DNA of 64,000 bases from Lonicera japonica (GCA_021464415.1 CM038471.1:27935234-27999233), one strand, 5' to 3'. Positions 1 to 10,935 are shown, counted from the first letter of the stretch. Program-made: numbers and translations. The notes: generated from the letters alone by a model not told the origin.

Positions 1-1194
1 GATATTTCTGCATATTTTATTTTTCTTCTTACACATTTATTTAATCTTCTATACTTCACTACATTAATCATAAGCACACTGTGTGCAGGTAGATAGGTGG
101 TGGTTGTGGGAAATAGTTACCACTTACTTTTAGGTCTGATATGTATGATTCAGTTAAATTTAATTTAAAGAAAAAAATAATTAACATGCATCATTTGTAT
201 TTGTTATTGGTTTTTTTTTTTAATTTGAGGTCCCTGATTTTTAACTTCCAGTCTTTATAACTATGGTGATCGGTTACTCTAGTAGGGTAACTGTTACCCA
301 ATTACACAAACATGTATTCCTCTGGTTATCCAACTACGTAACCCGTATTTCATAGTTTTTTTTTTTCAGTTAGCCAATTACGGTAACCTGTATTTCTCAG
401 GTTTCTCAACTATGATAACTTATATTTTTCAAGTTATTCAACTAAGCTAACCGAAGCTAACTGAAAATTCTCACTTTACTCAACACAGTATTTATGTATG
501 TGAGTCAGAGGTATTTTGGTAAACTTGAAAATTGACAAGGAGCGCAAAGTGTTGTTTTTTTCTTTTTTTTTTTTCAAAAAAATAGAAGTTACGAACGGCA
601 AGCTAAATTTTTTGGAACTTCTCGCTTAGAAGCCCTTTTCCAATTCCTCATATTTTTAATACATAATTTAGCTATCACTAGTGATACATTATTGAATGAC
701 TCCATTAACTAAAAAGCAATGAAAGACAGAAAAAGGGGTAATTTTTAATCCATCTACAATTCATCCATATTTGAGTAAATTGTATGTTAATCAACATTTT
801 TTTCCTTTTAATTTACTCATTTTCATGCAATTAATTAACAAAAAATATTTACTTCTAGGATTTTATGTTTTCATTTAAATACTTTTAAATATGAAATAAA
901 AAATACATAATTATCTTAAAATATCTCAACAATGTATTGCGTCAATATTTAACGCAATCAAATTGTAAGAAATCAATGATACATGTGATTGATGAGAGAG
1001 AAATATACACTTTCCTGCCATTTGATTAGTAAGTAATAACATTTATCGTTATAACCATTATATTAAATGTTTTCTCATAAATCAGCCATACCGGACCTGG
1101 TCCTTTAAGGAATAAAAGTACAAATCCAGGAAAGAAAGTAGATATCCGAGAGTAATATTCTGATATAAACTGAAACTAGATGTCCTGCTGACTT
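1..1194. other. AT-rich intergenic DNA
   Basis: No gene is visible. The stretch is strongly AT-rich with poly-T runs. The only ordered structure is a degenerate tandem repeat at about 240-470, listed separately. Confidence 0.6.
240..470. repeat. degenerate short tandem repeat
   Basis: A phrase of the form GGTTA-CCAACTA-GGTAACC-GTATTTCTCAG recurs about five times with a period of roughly 32-46 bp, broken by a poly-T run near 355-366. The copies are diverged, so the array is old. No coding meaning is evident. Confidence 0.45.
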
Positions 1195-1790
1195 TGTTGG
1201 AAATTATTATTTTTATTTATGGATACTTATTTATTGAGTCCTTTAATTACGTATTTCCTTTTCGTTTATATCTTCTAGAGTGTTAGTATAGGCACCCTTA
1301 AATATCAGTTTTGACACTCTTTTTAAAACAAAAGAAAATCTAAATTTTATACCGTTACATTACGGTTTAGGTTGTGTCCTATTTATACTTAATTTGGGGG
1401 AGTACGTCTTTGTAATACACAACTATTGATACAATTTCATATTTTGAAAATTTTCTTGGTATCATAGGAGTGTAATTCTCCCTAGGGTTTCATCAGTTTC
1501 TTCCAATTTTCCGGCAGGTGGGTGCCGACGCTCTGTTTTTCATCTGTTGTTTATATTAATTACTTTGCGTACTACGGAAAATTGATTTCCGTTTAACACC
1601 TCCTTCAATTTGAATGGGGTGTTGGAAATTAGGGTTTTTATTTATGGCAGTCATTCCTTAATTATGTATTATTTCCTTTTTTTATTTCCTATATTGTAAC
1701 AACATTAGGGTTTAGGCTTGTCTCCAATTTATACCCACCTTTGGCGAGTTTTTGTAATATACAATATAATCTCATATTCTGAGATTCTTC
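1195..1790 (+). mobile_element. TRIM-like miniature LTR retrotransposon
   Basis: Two related segments begin TGTTGGAAATTA: 1195 to about 1455 and 1620 to about 1790. They share a colinear series of words (TTTATTTATGG, ATTACGTATT/ATTATGTATT, GGTTTAGG, TTTGTAATA, TCATATT.TGA). The first is followed at 1456-1466 by TTGGTATCATA, a near match to the primer-binding site for initiator-Met tRNA. The 1456-1619 internal part has no ORF and ends in GAATGGGG, a polypurine tract directly before the second LTR. This is the layout of a terminal-repeat retrotransposon in miniature. The first LTR is about 90 bp longer because of an extra block at about 1275-1350, whose edges are inverted copies of AGAGTGT. No clear target-site duplication was found, and the LTR 3' ends are uncertain by a few bases. 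Confidence 0.6.
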
Positions 1791-1890
1791 TTCAATAATA
1801 ATCATTACTGCTTTTCTCGTACTGATCGCCTTTAATCATTATCGTTTTGGCCAGAAAATAACCTCTACCATTCCACAAGATATTGCTGCA

Positions 1891-2613
1891 ATGGTGGGCC
1901 GAATGTTGATTAGATATAATTATGTCCCGAGTGAGGAGTATATAATAAGTGATATTTTGAATTTAAAGGTGAGGGGTGAAGCATTAGCGCCTTGTGATTC
2001 AGATGTCGTCAAGGAGATTGATAGCCATGATCTTTACGGTGGAGGCAAAAAGCCCATTGATATATTCTCAATTTGTGCTGAAGATCCAGAGAGAGACCGA
2101 TGCGCTCACTTGCTCACCACTCCTCCTCCTCCTAGTAGCATCAGTGAAAATGGTGACATTGGTGCCTGGAAAGCTTTTATAGATCATCCCGAACCTGTGG
2201 AGGATCGTCGTCTTGGAAATCTATGTGTTGGATCTAAGAATACCTTTCTCTACGATGACGATGACGGTGGCTCTAATTCGAATCTAGATAAACTTTATGG
2301 CTGGTTCATGACTGAATACACTACTCTCCTACCTCCTACGGTATAATACTCTCTATATATATACATTGTAGTTAATCGATGTTGAAAATTTAGTAACTAT
2401 TTCTAAATCATTGACTTTCCCGTGCAGGTACCGTCTTTGAATTACGTGCTTTGTAGAATCCAAAGATTTGAGTACCCCGATGTAGGAAGAGGAGGAGAAG
2501 GAGAAGAAGAGGAGGGCGATGAGGAGGAGGAGAGGCTGATGGAATTGGACAAGGAGGCTGTAAAGATCGCCGCAGATGCTGCGGCTATAAGGGCGCCTGC
2601 TCCGGCTGCCTAA
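1891..2613 (+). CDS. divergent NAC-domain-like protein, two exons
   Basis: Exons 1891-2340 and 2428-2613 join in phase 0 across an 87-nt intron with GT at 2341 and a pyrimidine-rich GCAG acceptor ending at 2427; together they give 211 residues. The order of blocks follows the plant NAC DNA-binding domain: an N-terminal PSEEYIISDIL block matching the usual PTDEELV..YL, then VVKEIDSHDLY (subdomain B), GAWKAF, GSKNTFLYD and WFMTEYTTL (subdomain D, where typical members have K..L.FY and W.MHEYRL), and YVLCRIQRF (subdomain E) at the start of exon 2. The intron before the last block is also typical of NAC genes. The N terminus lacks the usual LPPGFRF motif, so an upstream exon or degeneration is possible. 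After the domain comes an acidic Glu/Asp-rich stretch of about 20 residues and an Ala-rich end, instead of a long activation region. NAC proteins act as nuclear transcription factors; whether this one binds DNA is doubtful. A TRIM-like element ends about 100 bp upstream of the start codon. Confidence 0.7.
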
Positions 2614-2951
2614 GAAAATTTCCTCCGACCCATAGAACCACTCTTTGTTCTTTTATGTTTTCATAATTATTATTAATCTACTATAATTTTTTGAGCAATA
2701 TTAATCTGCTATAATTATTAGGATTACTATTATTATTGTTGTTATAATTAATGTGCTGTTATTTATATTTAAAAGTTATATTAATTAAAAATTTCCACAA
2801 TAAAATAATAAACTTATATAGGAAACGAAAAAAGAGATTTAGTGGTTTTTGAATTGAATAGGGTTATTTTAGGTAGTTGCCTACAAATGTGACTAGTATT
2901 ACAGTCTAACCCCTTGACCGTTCATCTGTCCATATATTAGGAGGTTAACAC
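2614..2951. other. 3' flank of the NAC-like gene
   Basis: AT-rich DNA rich in TTATTA words, likely to hold the polyadenylation region of the upstream gene. No ORF or repeat boundary is evident. Confidence 0.4.
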
Positions 2952-3235
2952 CTCAAGGGGTTGGCCTAGCATCAAGGGCAAGCCTGGAATGCGGAATTAG
3001 GTGTAAGTTCTATCTTCAATTCTTCACGACAGCTAAATTTCTTGAGGCCAGTCATTGCTTATCGTGCTTTTGGGGACCGAGCGCCGCCCAGCAGAATTTT
3101 CGGGGCTGTTGTACGCGGTGGCTGGCCACAGTTGCAGAAGATTAGTCCCATCTCAATGTAATGTAGGAATCGTACGCAGTGGCTGGCTACAGTAACAGAG
3201 GATTAGTCCCATCTCAATGTAATGCGAGGATACAT
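2952..3235 (+). mobile_element. possible tRNA-derived SINE with duplicated tail
   Basis: The head GGGGTTGGCCTAGCATCAAGG resembles a pol III A box, and a weak B-box-like word (AGGTGTAAGTTC) lies about 40 bp on. The tail contains a tandem duplication of 61 bp: 3111-3171 and 3172 to about 3229 both run GTACGC.GTGGCTGGC.ACAG to CCCATCTCAATGTAATG. The block is GC-richer than its surroundings. The family is not recognised, and the B box is weak. Confidence 0.4.
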
Positions 3236-3610
3236 CTATGACAGTGTCAAAAAATAACTTAAAAATAAAATAAAAGTGAATATGAAATTTTTTATAAAAA
3301 GTAAATCGGAAGTCAATAGACCCGCTTTAATTTTGATTTTTCCATATCCATACACGCACCAATCCTACTTTTACAAGGGCCGGGGAAAGGGGCTCTAACA
3401 CAACTATCCTTTTAACCTAATTAGTGATTAAAAAAAGTTCATTTTTTATTGTGAAATATATGTTAAATATGTTTATGTCACAAAGATGAAATGCGTTGTT
3501 TAATTTGAGATATTTTGAGAAAAAGTGAGACTATATTGTTAATTTAAACGTAAATAGTATATTTGCCTTTTGTTTTTCTGTTGTTTAATTGTCTAAATTT
3601 ATAATATAGG

Positions 3611-3633
3611 TTATTATTATTATTATTATTATT
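3611..3633. repeat. (TTA)n microsatellite
   Basis: About seven and a half uninterrupted TTA units. Confidence 0.9.
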
Positions 3634-3848
3634 TAACCAAAATGTCCCAAAAATGCAACAGTCTATAGAGGCTCAACAGACGTTATTTTGTGATGTGGAT
3701 TTTTGTGAGTAGGTGTAAGACTATGAAATTACTTGTCACACCTTCAAGTTTTAACAACTAGATGTGAACAAACACGTCATGCGTGTGCACGTCTTATTTT
3801 CATACAAATATAGATTTAATATAGAAGGAAAGAATAAAACATAAAAAT

Positions 3849-3915
3849 ATTATTGGTTCAATGGTAAGATATCCTCACTTTTAACCTAAAGCTCATAGGT
3901 TTGGAGGTAAAATAG
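3849..3915 (+). mobile_element. tRNA-like SINE head fragment
   Basis: TTGGTTCAATGGTAAGATATCC fits a pol III A box and is followed about 35 bp later by TAGGTTTGGAGG, a weak B box. No tail or flanking duplication was identified. Confidence 0.3.
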
Positions 3916-3999
3916 GAAATATATTTACCAAAATTTAATGTGTCATAACTATTTTCGGTGTATTACGGTTTATATTAATAGCGATAAAAATAAAGATTT

Positions 4000-4060
4000 T
4001 ATTAGGACTTGAACCAAAAATCCTATAATTTTAAAGCATATGTTATTACCACTTAATTAA
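4000..4060 (-). mobile_element. tRNA-like SINE head fragment
   Basis: On the minus strand a word near TGGTAATAACATATG (A-box-like) is followed about 25-35 bases later by GGTTCAAGTCC (4015-4005), a good B box. It is oriented opposite to the similar fragment at 3849-3915. Confidence 0.4.
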
Positions 4061-4776
4061 ATGTTATTAGTGATTATTATGATGTATATATATATATGAT
4101 AATGAGACACATTTCAGGTACGAACCGGTCCATACATTCTAGGCTATTTAGCGATGGTTTTTCATTGCCAAAACATTAGGGATATATTTTTAACGATGAA
4201 AACCTGTCACAAAAAGTCCAATCCATACAGATTAGTCGCACATGAAAAATCCGTGAAGATAATAATTGTAAAAATGGGTAACCAATGACAACGTCCTACA
4301 AACTTGCTATACAATATGTTACATGCCCGACGACAGAGAGAAATAGATGGTGTGTACAGCTAAGAGAATGTACTAGTGGTGATGAAGATGCTGTGGTGAT
4401 GGTGGTTTGTGAGAATCCCGATGGAACCCCCTGTCGCCCCTTTTGGTGCATAGGCTTTTTGTTCATTCCTCTCTTTCCTATGTTCAAAGCCACCAATACG
4501 TTTTCTGGAAAAACAGGTAAAAGATGCATTCTGCATCTTGTTTTTGGTACAAATACGGTCTACATAACTAGAGTGGAATCGAGGACTATGTTACGATGAT
4601 GGGTGGGCAGGTGTTAGGCACCTACATCTCCTTTTCAGCTTCTAAACAAACATGCTCGTTTTCATATTTTATATTATTTCCTTACTGTTTTTATGCCAAA
4701 TACATCCACGTTAATTGCTGTTTTAGCACGACAAAGGTCCTATTGATTTCGGAGTGAAAAAATCCCCACTAGACAT

Positions 4777-4884
4777 ATTCCAATCCAATTCGGCTTATGG
4801 TAGTTTATGCAGTTTAAGCATAATCCAATACAAGTCTCATGGTAGTTTATGCAGTTTAAGCATATTCCAATCCAATTCGGCTTA
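4777..4884. repeat. local duplication of short phrases
   Basis: ATTCCAATCCAATTCGGCTT occurs at 4777 and 4863, and ATGGTAGTTTATGCAGTTTA occurs at 4797 and 4839, giving an interleaved tandem duplication. Confidence 0.75.
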
Positions 4885-5539
4885 TTTAGACATGCATTGC
4901 AATATTTAAAAATTATTTATAGAAATAGAAACATATATGTAGATATGTGCTTTATTGTAGAAAGACTATATCCTATTAAAATTGAGATTATACCTTTGCG
5001 AGTACAAAACTTTGTTTCAAAAAATATATCTGTGTTGCAAGCTTTGGCTAGTCTAGAAATTCGAATAAAATCACTATAAATGAGTTACGGAGTTTTTACT
5101 CTCATACTATTCTATTACAGTGTATTTCTCTCCTTAAAAGACAAGCATTTTCGCTTTATTCTACTTTCGCAATGTGTATTTTATCCCTTTGAAATCGAGT
5201 CTACAATGTTTTATGTCTGAAAATTAGAACCTACAAAGTCTTTTATACCAAAAATATTCAATCAAGCTTTAGCTTATATAGCAATACAAAAAAGCCTGAT
5301 TCGGTGACAAATAACCTAATCCGAATGACAAATAGCCCAATTTAGAAGCTCTTTAGCCCGATTTGGGTGCTTGAAAGCCCATTCCAAGCTAGACCGGTCA
5401 TTCTAGAAGATGTTCTGTACGGTCTTTAAAATGCCCGATCAGACTGTGTGTCTTTGCCCTTATTCCCCCCCCCCCCCCAATTTTTTAGTCTAGGCCCAAT
5501 TGTATTTGTCTTCTATCCAAATCCTCAAATTCTAGTATT
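4885..5539. other. AT-rich intergenic DNA
   Basis: Nothing recognisable apart from a run of about 15 C residues near 5465-5479. Short open frames here have no supported coding content. Confidence 0.5.
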
Positions 5540-6554
5540 AGTTTATCAATTATTGCTTAAGCAAGACAATAATGAATCTAAACATCACATAGTGTATATA
5601 GCACTCAAGATATCATTATGTGAATCAGAGATATGCATGACAAGTTCATGTTACATCTAAGGATCTTGAAGAACTCTGTAATTTCTACAAACGGATGAAG
5701 AAACTATATAAGAGAAAAAGGAATACAAGCTTTCAAGAACTACACAAGTGTATTATACTTTCATTTATGCTTAAGAGCTAAATATACATAGCATATAAAG
5801 TCTAGTCATCATATGAAAATATCTTGTAAGCTTGTATAATGGTTGATTAAGAAAGCAAGAAAGATTCACAACTATTTATCAATAGTTAAACATGGATTGA
5901 GATAATAATTACCCAAAACTACATAGAAAATTTCTTCCATGACCTTATTAAATAGACTACTCCATAATAACTGTAACAACAAACACTATAGAAGAAGACT
6001 CATTCCTAAAATAAATGTAACTTACAAGATGAACGAGAAAATACAATATAAGATCTCTACTATTTTCTATCATTTTTCTCTAAAATCAAGCTAGCTTAGC
6101 TAACAAGCTAAGGCTTTTAATATATACCTGAGAATAACAAAATATCTAACTAAATATCTAAAATAACTCAAAGCTAAAAAATAGCCAAAAGTAGTGTGAA
6201 ATGGCCAAATTAGTAGGAGCATGATCGATCATGATCCTTCTTGTAAGCTGAAATTAGTTCTCTCGTTGGCAATCATGGCCATTCCATGATCGATCATAGA
6301 AGCTGGAATTTGTAGAATCAGCACAAAAACACTTTTAGACTTGCATTTTCATCAATTACTTGAGAGCTATTGCATTCCATACCTACGAACTCATAAAACA
6401 ACTATAAAAACACACATTTTTTAGCCATATTAAATACAAAACATGCTACGAGAATAATAGCAAGATAAGTCGATAATTCGGGAAAGTTAATGAATTAAAC
6501 GCGTTAAACAATTTCGGAAAAGATCAGATGAATGGCAATATTATGCGTTTATCA
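5540..6554 (-). mobile_element. truncated LTR, B/solo-LTR family
   Basis: The right end, GCGTTTATCA at 6545-6554, is the reverse complement of the LTR start TGATAAACGC seen in the solo LTR and in element B. The body is colinear with the solo LTR at about 12550-13575, sharing words such as CATGGATTGAG, ATAGACTACTCCATAAT and TTATGCGTTTATCA. The remaining 5' half of the LTR in display order, including TGACGCCGC, is missing or unrecognisable, so this is a 5'-truncated or older copy. Two copies of the ATGATCGATCAT palindrome survive at 6220 and 6284, with a decayed one between them near 6272. Confidence 0.75.
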
Positions 6555-6729
6555 TATATTTATATGCATGCTTGTATTTTAATGGGAGTAAAATATAACC
6601 TATCATGATTGTGATATCCTTGATTGATTGAGATAACTATATTAGTTGTGGAATTACTTAAATGCCTCTGGAGGACAAGTTAGTAAATAAAACTAAAATT
6701 GATATAATAATACAACAATAATGAGAAAA
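6555..6729. other. short AT-rich spacer
   Basis: Sequence between the LTR end and the tandem array; nothing recognisable. Confidence 0.5.
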
Positions 6730-7057
6730 TATGACTTAACAACTGGTGTTAAGTACATTGCCCAAGTGAACAAAATAGAAAAACATACTGACTGTGAGCA
6801 CCTTTGTCTCGTGTGTGAATAAAATATAATAAAGATATGGCTTAACATCTGGGTGTTAAGTGTCTTGTTCCGGCATGATGAATGGTTTGAACATTCTAAA
6901 TAGTGAACACTCTTATCTCATATGTTAGCATAAAAATAAAAGAATATATGACCTAACATCTGGTGCTAAGTGTCTTGCCCCATAAGACGAATAATAAGCA
7001 GTGAGAACCCTGATCTCTTGCACAAGCATAAATACAACTTAACATATGGGTGTCAAG
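6730..7057. repeat. tandem array, about 85-bp units, first block
   Basis: Four diverged units built on GACTTAACATCTGGGTGTCAAGTGTCTTGCCCC...GAATACTAAG..GTGAGCACC. They are the same family as the larger array at 9063-10290. The block stops abruptly inside a unit at 7057, where a 2-kb insertion begins. Confidence 0.75.
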
Positions 7058-9062
7058 TGTGAAGAAAACAAAAGTTCAGGGGATCATATTGCTTAGGTTT
7101 ATTTTAGGGTTTTTATCAAAAACAATTTGAATTTTGATAAGAAGAATTAAAACCCTAGGTCTAATCAATTTTACTGTCGAAACTTATGTTGTGTTGTCTA
7201 GCAAATAAATTCATCAAGCAATCACACAAATCAATCACACAACACTAGTAATTAACGAGGTATTCCTACTTGAGTAGGACTTGTGAGGATCAAGCGCTTA
7301 CCGTTGTGCCAAAAGCTATAGCCGTTAGCGAATGCGCAACTTTATTTCTTTATACGCAAGGCCTATTAGAGCGAAGGCGCAACTTTATTTTCTTATACGC
7401 AAGGCCCATTAGAGCGAACGCGCAACTTTATTTTCTTATACGCAAGGCCCATTAGAGCGCCATGGCATTCGATAACCTACACACCGGATATACCCTCCGA
7501 ATTCACCACGGAGAGGAGTGCAGTTGTGGATTTGCCTCCAACAATTCTCCCTCCCCCCCCCCCCACCAACAATGGCGCGCCCCAGGTATCGAACCCGTAA
7601 CCTCCTCTGATACCAATTGTGAGGATCAAGCGCTTACCGTTGCGCCAAAAGTTATAACTGTTAGCGAAGGCGCAACTTTATTTTCTTATATGCAAGGCCC
7701 ATTAGAGCGCCATGACATTCGATAACCTGCACACCGGATATACCCTTCGGATTCACCACGGAGAAGAGCGCAATTGTGGATTTACCTCCAACAGGACTTA
7801 TCCTCGGGACTAACTGACAGTGCTTCACTATGATCAAAACGGAATCATTGACTCGGTGACTTACAAAAATTGCTTCCCCACAGTTTACGCAACAGTCCCA
7901 TTAATCCCTTGAACGTAAAATCCAACCGCAGTTGGCTTGGCGTAGCATTTTCCGCTATTCCGGCTTACCCGTCGCCTTCTTCCACACACTTGATCACAAT
8001 CCTCACCCCCGTCTGTGATCTCTCTAATCGTGCATTAGCCACTTCGCTTACCCCGTCTTTAATAGCAACCAAAGACACTCCTGCAGAACTGTGAACGTTT
8101 GGAACCCTAGTTCTTAAAATTAAAGAACAATATGATCTCCTATGGCATGTAAACAAAACCTAGGTGATATTTTAAAACTCTCAAAAATTGATTTTAGCGT
8201 TTGGGGATTTTTTCTCTCAAAAAGCTCTCTAGCATCGTATCTTTTTTACTCAAACCAATGATTATATTTATAAGAAAAATATAAAGTCAAAATCCTTTTT
8301 AAAATAAGTTAAAAATATGAAAAAATTAATTTTTGCGATAAAAATCGTGCTCAGAAAAATACAAGCCAAACCTATACACATTAAAAAAAGTTGAAACGGT
8401 ACCTAAACTCCAAAAATAATTCCCTAGCCAAATTAGTGCCGAACCGGTACACATTATCAATTGGTGTACCAGTCCACCCTTTAATTCATGCATTGCCATC
8501 ATATTTTCATCTCACATGCACGTGGCTTGTTGATTTGATGGGCGTGGCCGACTAAATTAAATGGTGTGCGTGAGTTTAAATGGAAAGAATTACTTTTGAC
8601 TTTTCAAAGTTTACTTTTTCCTTTTTATTTAATAAAATTATTCAATTAAAAATTTATTTATTTTTCACTTTATTTCATCGTATTAAATTCGTTTGAACAC
8701 CAATTCGATTTAAATTTCAGAGGTAATTTTATAAAACATGCTAAACATGAAAAAAAAAATTCTTAATAATTTGTGTCGATTAGGCTTTTTCGAATTACGA
8801 TAAAACTCAATAAAAATACTTAAAAATAGATTTGACTCAAAAGATTTTTAATTACAAATTTTAAGCTCAAACACCCCCTATATTTTGAATCAAACCATAT
8901 ACTCAACTTACCTTAGGTCCAGAATTATGTGCGTCGCATCTGGTAAGTTTGGCAAGCTTTTGTTAATTGTTGGATCTTCAAATCTTCAATTCGACTCAAA
9001 CAATTACAACGGAAAGTATTCTTGGCATCGGAATCAAGCTAACTAAAAATATAAACCTAACA
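7058..9062. mobile_element. 2.0-kb insertion splitting the tandem array
   Basis: The array reads ...GGTGTCAAG up to 7057 and resumes as AAGTGTCTTGCCC at 9063. The intervening DNA starts TGTGAAG and ends CTAACA, so it has TG...CA ends and is flanked by a short direct repeat (AAG, or AAGTGT if the boundary is shifted). The interior has no retroelement coding domain and carries the TRIM at 7282-7793. An old solo LTR of an unrecognised family is the simplest reading, but the short flanking repeat is not decisive. Confidence 0.45.
7282..7793 (-). mobile_element. complete TRIM retrotransposon
   Basis: On the minus strand the element reads: LTR from 7793 to 7618 (TGTTGGAGG ... CCTCACA, 176 bp); a primer-binding site ATTGGTATCAGAG at 7617-7605 for initiator-Met tRNA; a tiny internal part; a poly-G polypurine tract at about 7570-7544; and a second LTR from 7543 to 7282 (262 bp) with the same ends. 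The element is flanked by the 5-bp target-site duplication GGACT (7277-7281 and 7794-7798). The size difference between LTRs is exactly two copies of a 43-bp internal unit (GCGCAACTTTATTTTCTTA...GGCCCATTAGAGCGAA): three copies in the 7282-7543 LTR and one in the other. There is no coding capacity, so mobilisation would need proteins from another element. Confidence 0.85.
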
Positions 9063-10290
9063 AAGTGTCTTGCCCTGTAAGACGAATACTAAGTAATGAG
9101 CACCTTGGTCTCATGCTTTAGCATATATACAACTTAACATATGGGTGTCCAGTGTCTTATCTTGTAGGACGTATACTAAGCGGTGAACATCCTGGTCTCA
9201 CGTGTTAGCATATATACGACTTAGCATCTTCCCCCGTAGGACGAATACTAAGTGGTAAGCACCCTGGTCTTATACGTTAGCATTGATACGACTTAACATC
9301 TGGGTGTCATGTGCCTTGCTCCGTAAGACAAATACTAAGCAGTGAGCACTCTGGTCTCATGCGCTAGAATTAGTACTACTTAACATCTAGTTGTCAAGTG
9401 TTTTGCCCTATAGAACAAATACTAAGTAATGAGCACCCTTGTCTTATGCGTTAGCATTGATATGACTTAACATCTAGGTCTCAATGGTTTTGCCCCATAG
9501 AACGAATACTAATGAGCTAGCACCTTGGTCTCATGCATTAGCATTGATACGACTTAATATCTAGGTGTTAAGTATCATACCCCGTGGGATGAATATTAAA
9601 AAATAAGCACCCTTGTTTCCGGTGTTAGCAAAGATATGACTTAACATATGGGTGTCACGTGTCTTACCCGTCGGATGAATACTAATCATGGGTGTTAAGA
9701 GTCTTCCCTGGAGGACGAATACTAAGTAATAAGTACCCTGGTCTCATGTGTTAGCATTGATGTGAATTAACATATGGGTGTCAATTGTCTTACTTCGTAG
9801 GATGAATACTAAGCAGTGAGCATTATAGTCTCATGCATTGGCATTGATACGATTTAACATCTGGGTGTCAAGTCTCTTACCCCGTAGGATGAATACTAAA
9901 CAATAAGCACCCCTGTCTCCTATGTTAGGAAAGATACGACTTAAAATGTGGGTGTCAAGTATATTGCCCCGTGGGACGGATACTAAGCAATGAGCACCCT
10001 TGTTTCATGCATTAGCATTGATACGACTTAACATGGGTGTCAAATGTCTTGCCTCGTCTAGAGAATACTAAACAGTGAGCACCCTGGTCTCATGGGTTAA
10101 CGTTGATACGGCTTAACATTTTTGTGTTAAGTGTCTTGCTTTGTAGGCCGGAGGAATAGTAAACAGTGAGCACCCTGGTTTCATGCGTTAACATTTATAT
10201 GACTTAACATCTGGGTGTCAAGTGTCTTGCCCCGAAGGAGGAATACTAAACAGTGAGCACCTTTGTCTTCTGTGTTAACAGAGATTAGAG
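9063..10290. repeat. tandem array, about 85-bp units, main block
   Basis: About 14 diverged units of 80-90 bp containing GACTTAACATCTGGGTGTCA, TTGCCCCGTAGGACGAATAC and GTGAGCACCCTGGTCTCATG. Some units are shortened, for example near 9680. No ORF runs through it. It is the continuation of the block at 6730-7057. Confidence 0.85.
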
Positions 10291-10299
10291 ATATATAAT

Positions 10300-10935
10300 T
10301 GTTTGGTATAAAAATGACTAAAATGTCTCTAAAAGACAATGTTAGCTTAAATGGTCACCTATTTGATGGAAACGATTAAAATGCTCCTGATTAAAATGCT
10401 CCTGAAAGACAATGTTAGCCCAATTGTTTATTTGTTTGGTAAAAAAATACTAAATTCCCCTTGAAAGACAATGTTAGGGAATATGGCTATACTTGTTCGG
10501 TTAAAAAATGACAAAAATGCCCTTGATAGATATTGTTAGATTAAAAGGCTACCTGTTCGGTAGAAAAATTACCAAAATACCCCTGAAAGACAATGTTAGT
10601 GAATATGAATCATGTTCGGTCTAAAATAATTAATATTGCCCTAAAAGACAATGTTAGTGTATGTAGCTACCTGTTCGATAGGGAATTACTAAAATGCCCC
10701 TGAAAGAGAATGTTAATTAGTGAATGTGAATACATGTTCGGTATAAAATGACTAAAATGCCCCTAGAAGACAAGTTAGTGTATATGGCTACTTGTTCGAT
10801 AGGAAAAAGACTAAAATGTCCCTGAAAGACAATGTTAACAAATGTAATTACATGTTTGGTATAAAATGACTAAGATGCCTGTGAAAGACAATTTTAACAA
10901 ATATTGCTATCTGCTGAGTAGGAAATTACTAAATT
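10300..10935. repeat. tandem array, about 62-bp units
   Basis: Ten diverged units with the common core TGTTCGGTA-AAAATGACTAAAATGCCCCTGAAAGACAATGTTAG. It directly abuts the unrelated 85-bp array. Confidence 0.85.

Larger units (their letters stand above)
3236..4776. other. AT-rich intergenic DNA
   Basis: Contains a TTA microsatellite and two short tRNA-like SINE heads, listed separately. An open frame at 4285-4599 shows no recognisable domain and is not called as a gene. GCGATGGTTTTTCATTGCC near 4150 resembles the subterminal words of CACTA-type DNA transposons but is too short to call. Confidence 0.5.

Noticed and set aside
4285..4599. 104-codon open frame
   Set aside because: No domain, no homologous look, no promoter or intron context; the opposite strand is also open. 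Likely chance.
5465..5480. C-rich homopolymer as a functional site
   Set aside because: A simple C run with no nearby gene or element boundary to explain; likely slippage.
7601..7660. tRNA-derived SINE on the minus strand
   Set aside because: GGTTCGATACC and GGCGCAACGGTAAGCGC look like pol III boxes, but paired TG...CA repeats, an initiator-Met PBS, a polypurine tract and a 5-bp TSD fit a TRIM better.
7462..7725. 87-codon open frame
   Set aside because: Lies wholly within the TRIM, across its PBS and polypurine tract, so it is not a gene.
9063..10935. CRISPR-like regular repeats
   Set aside because: Units are contiguous and diverged with no unique spacers, and the DNA is from a plant nucleus; these are ordinary tandem repeats.
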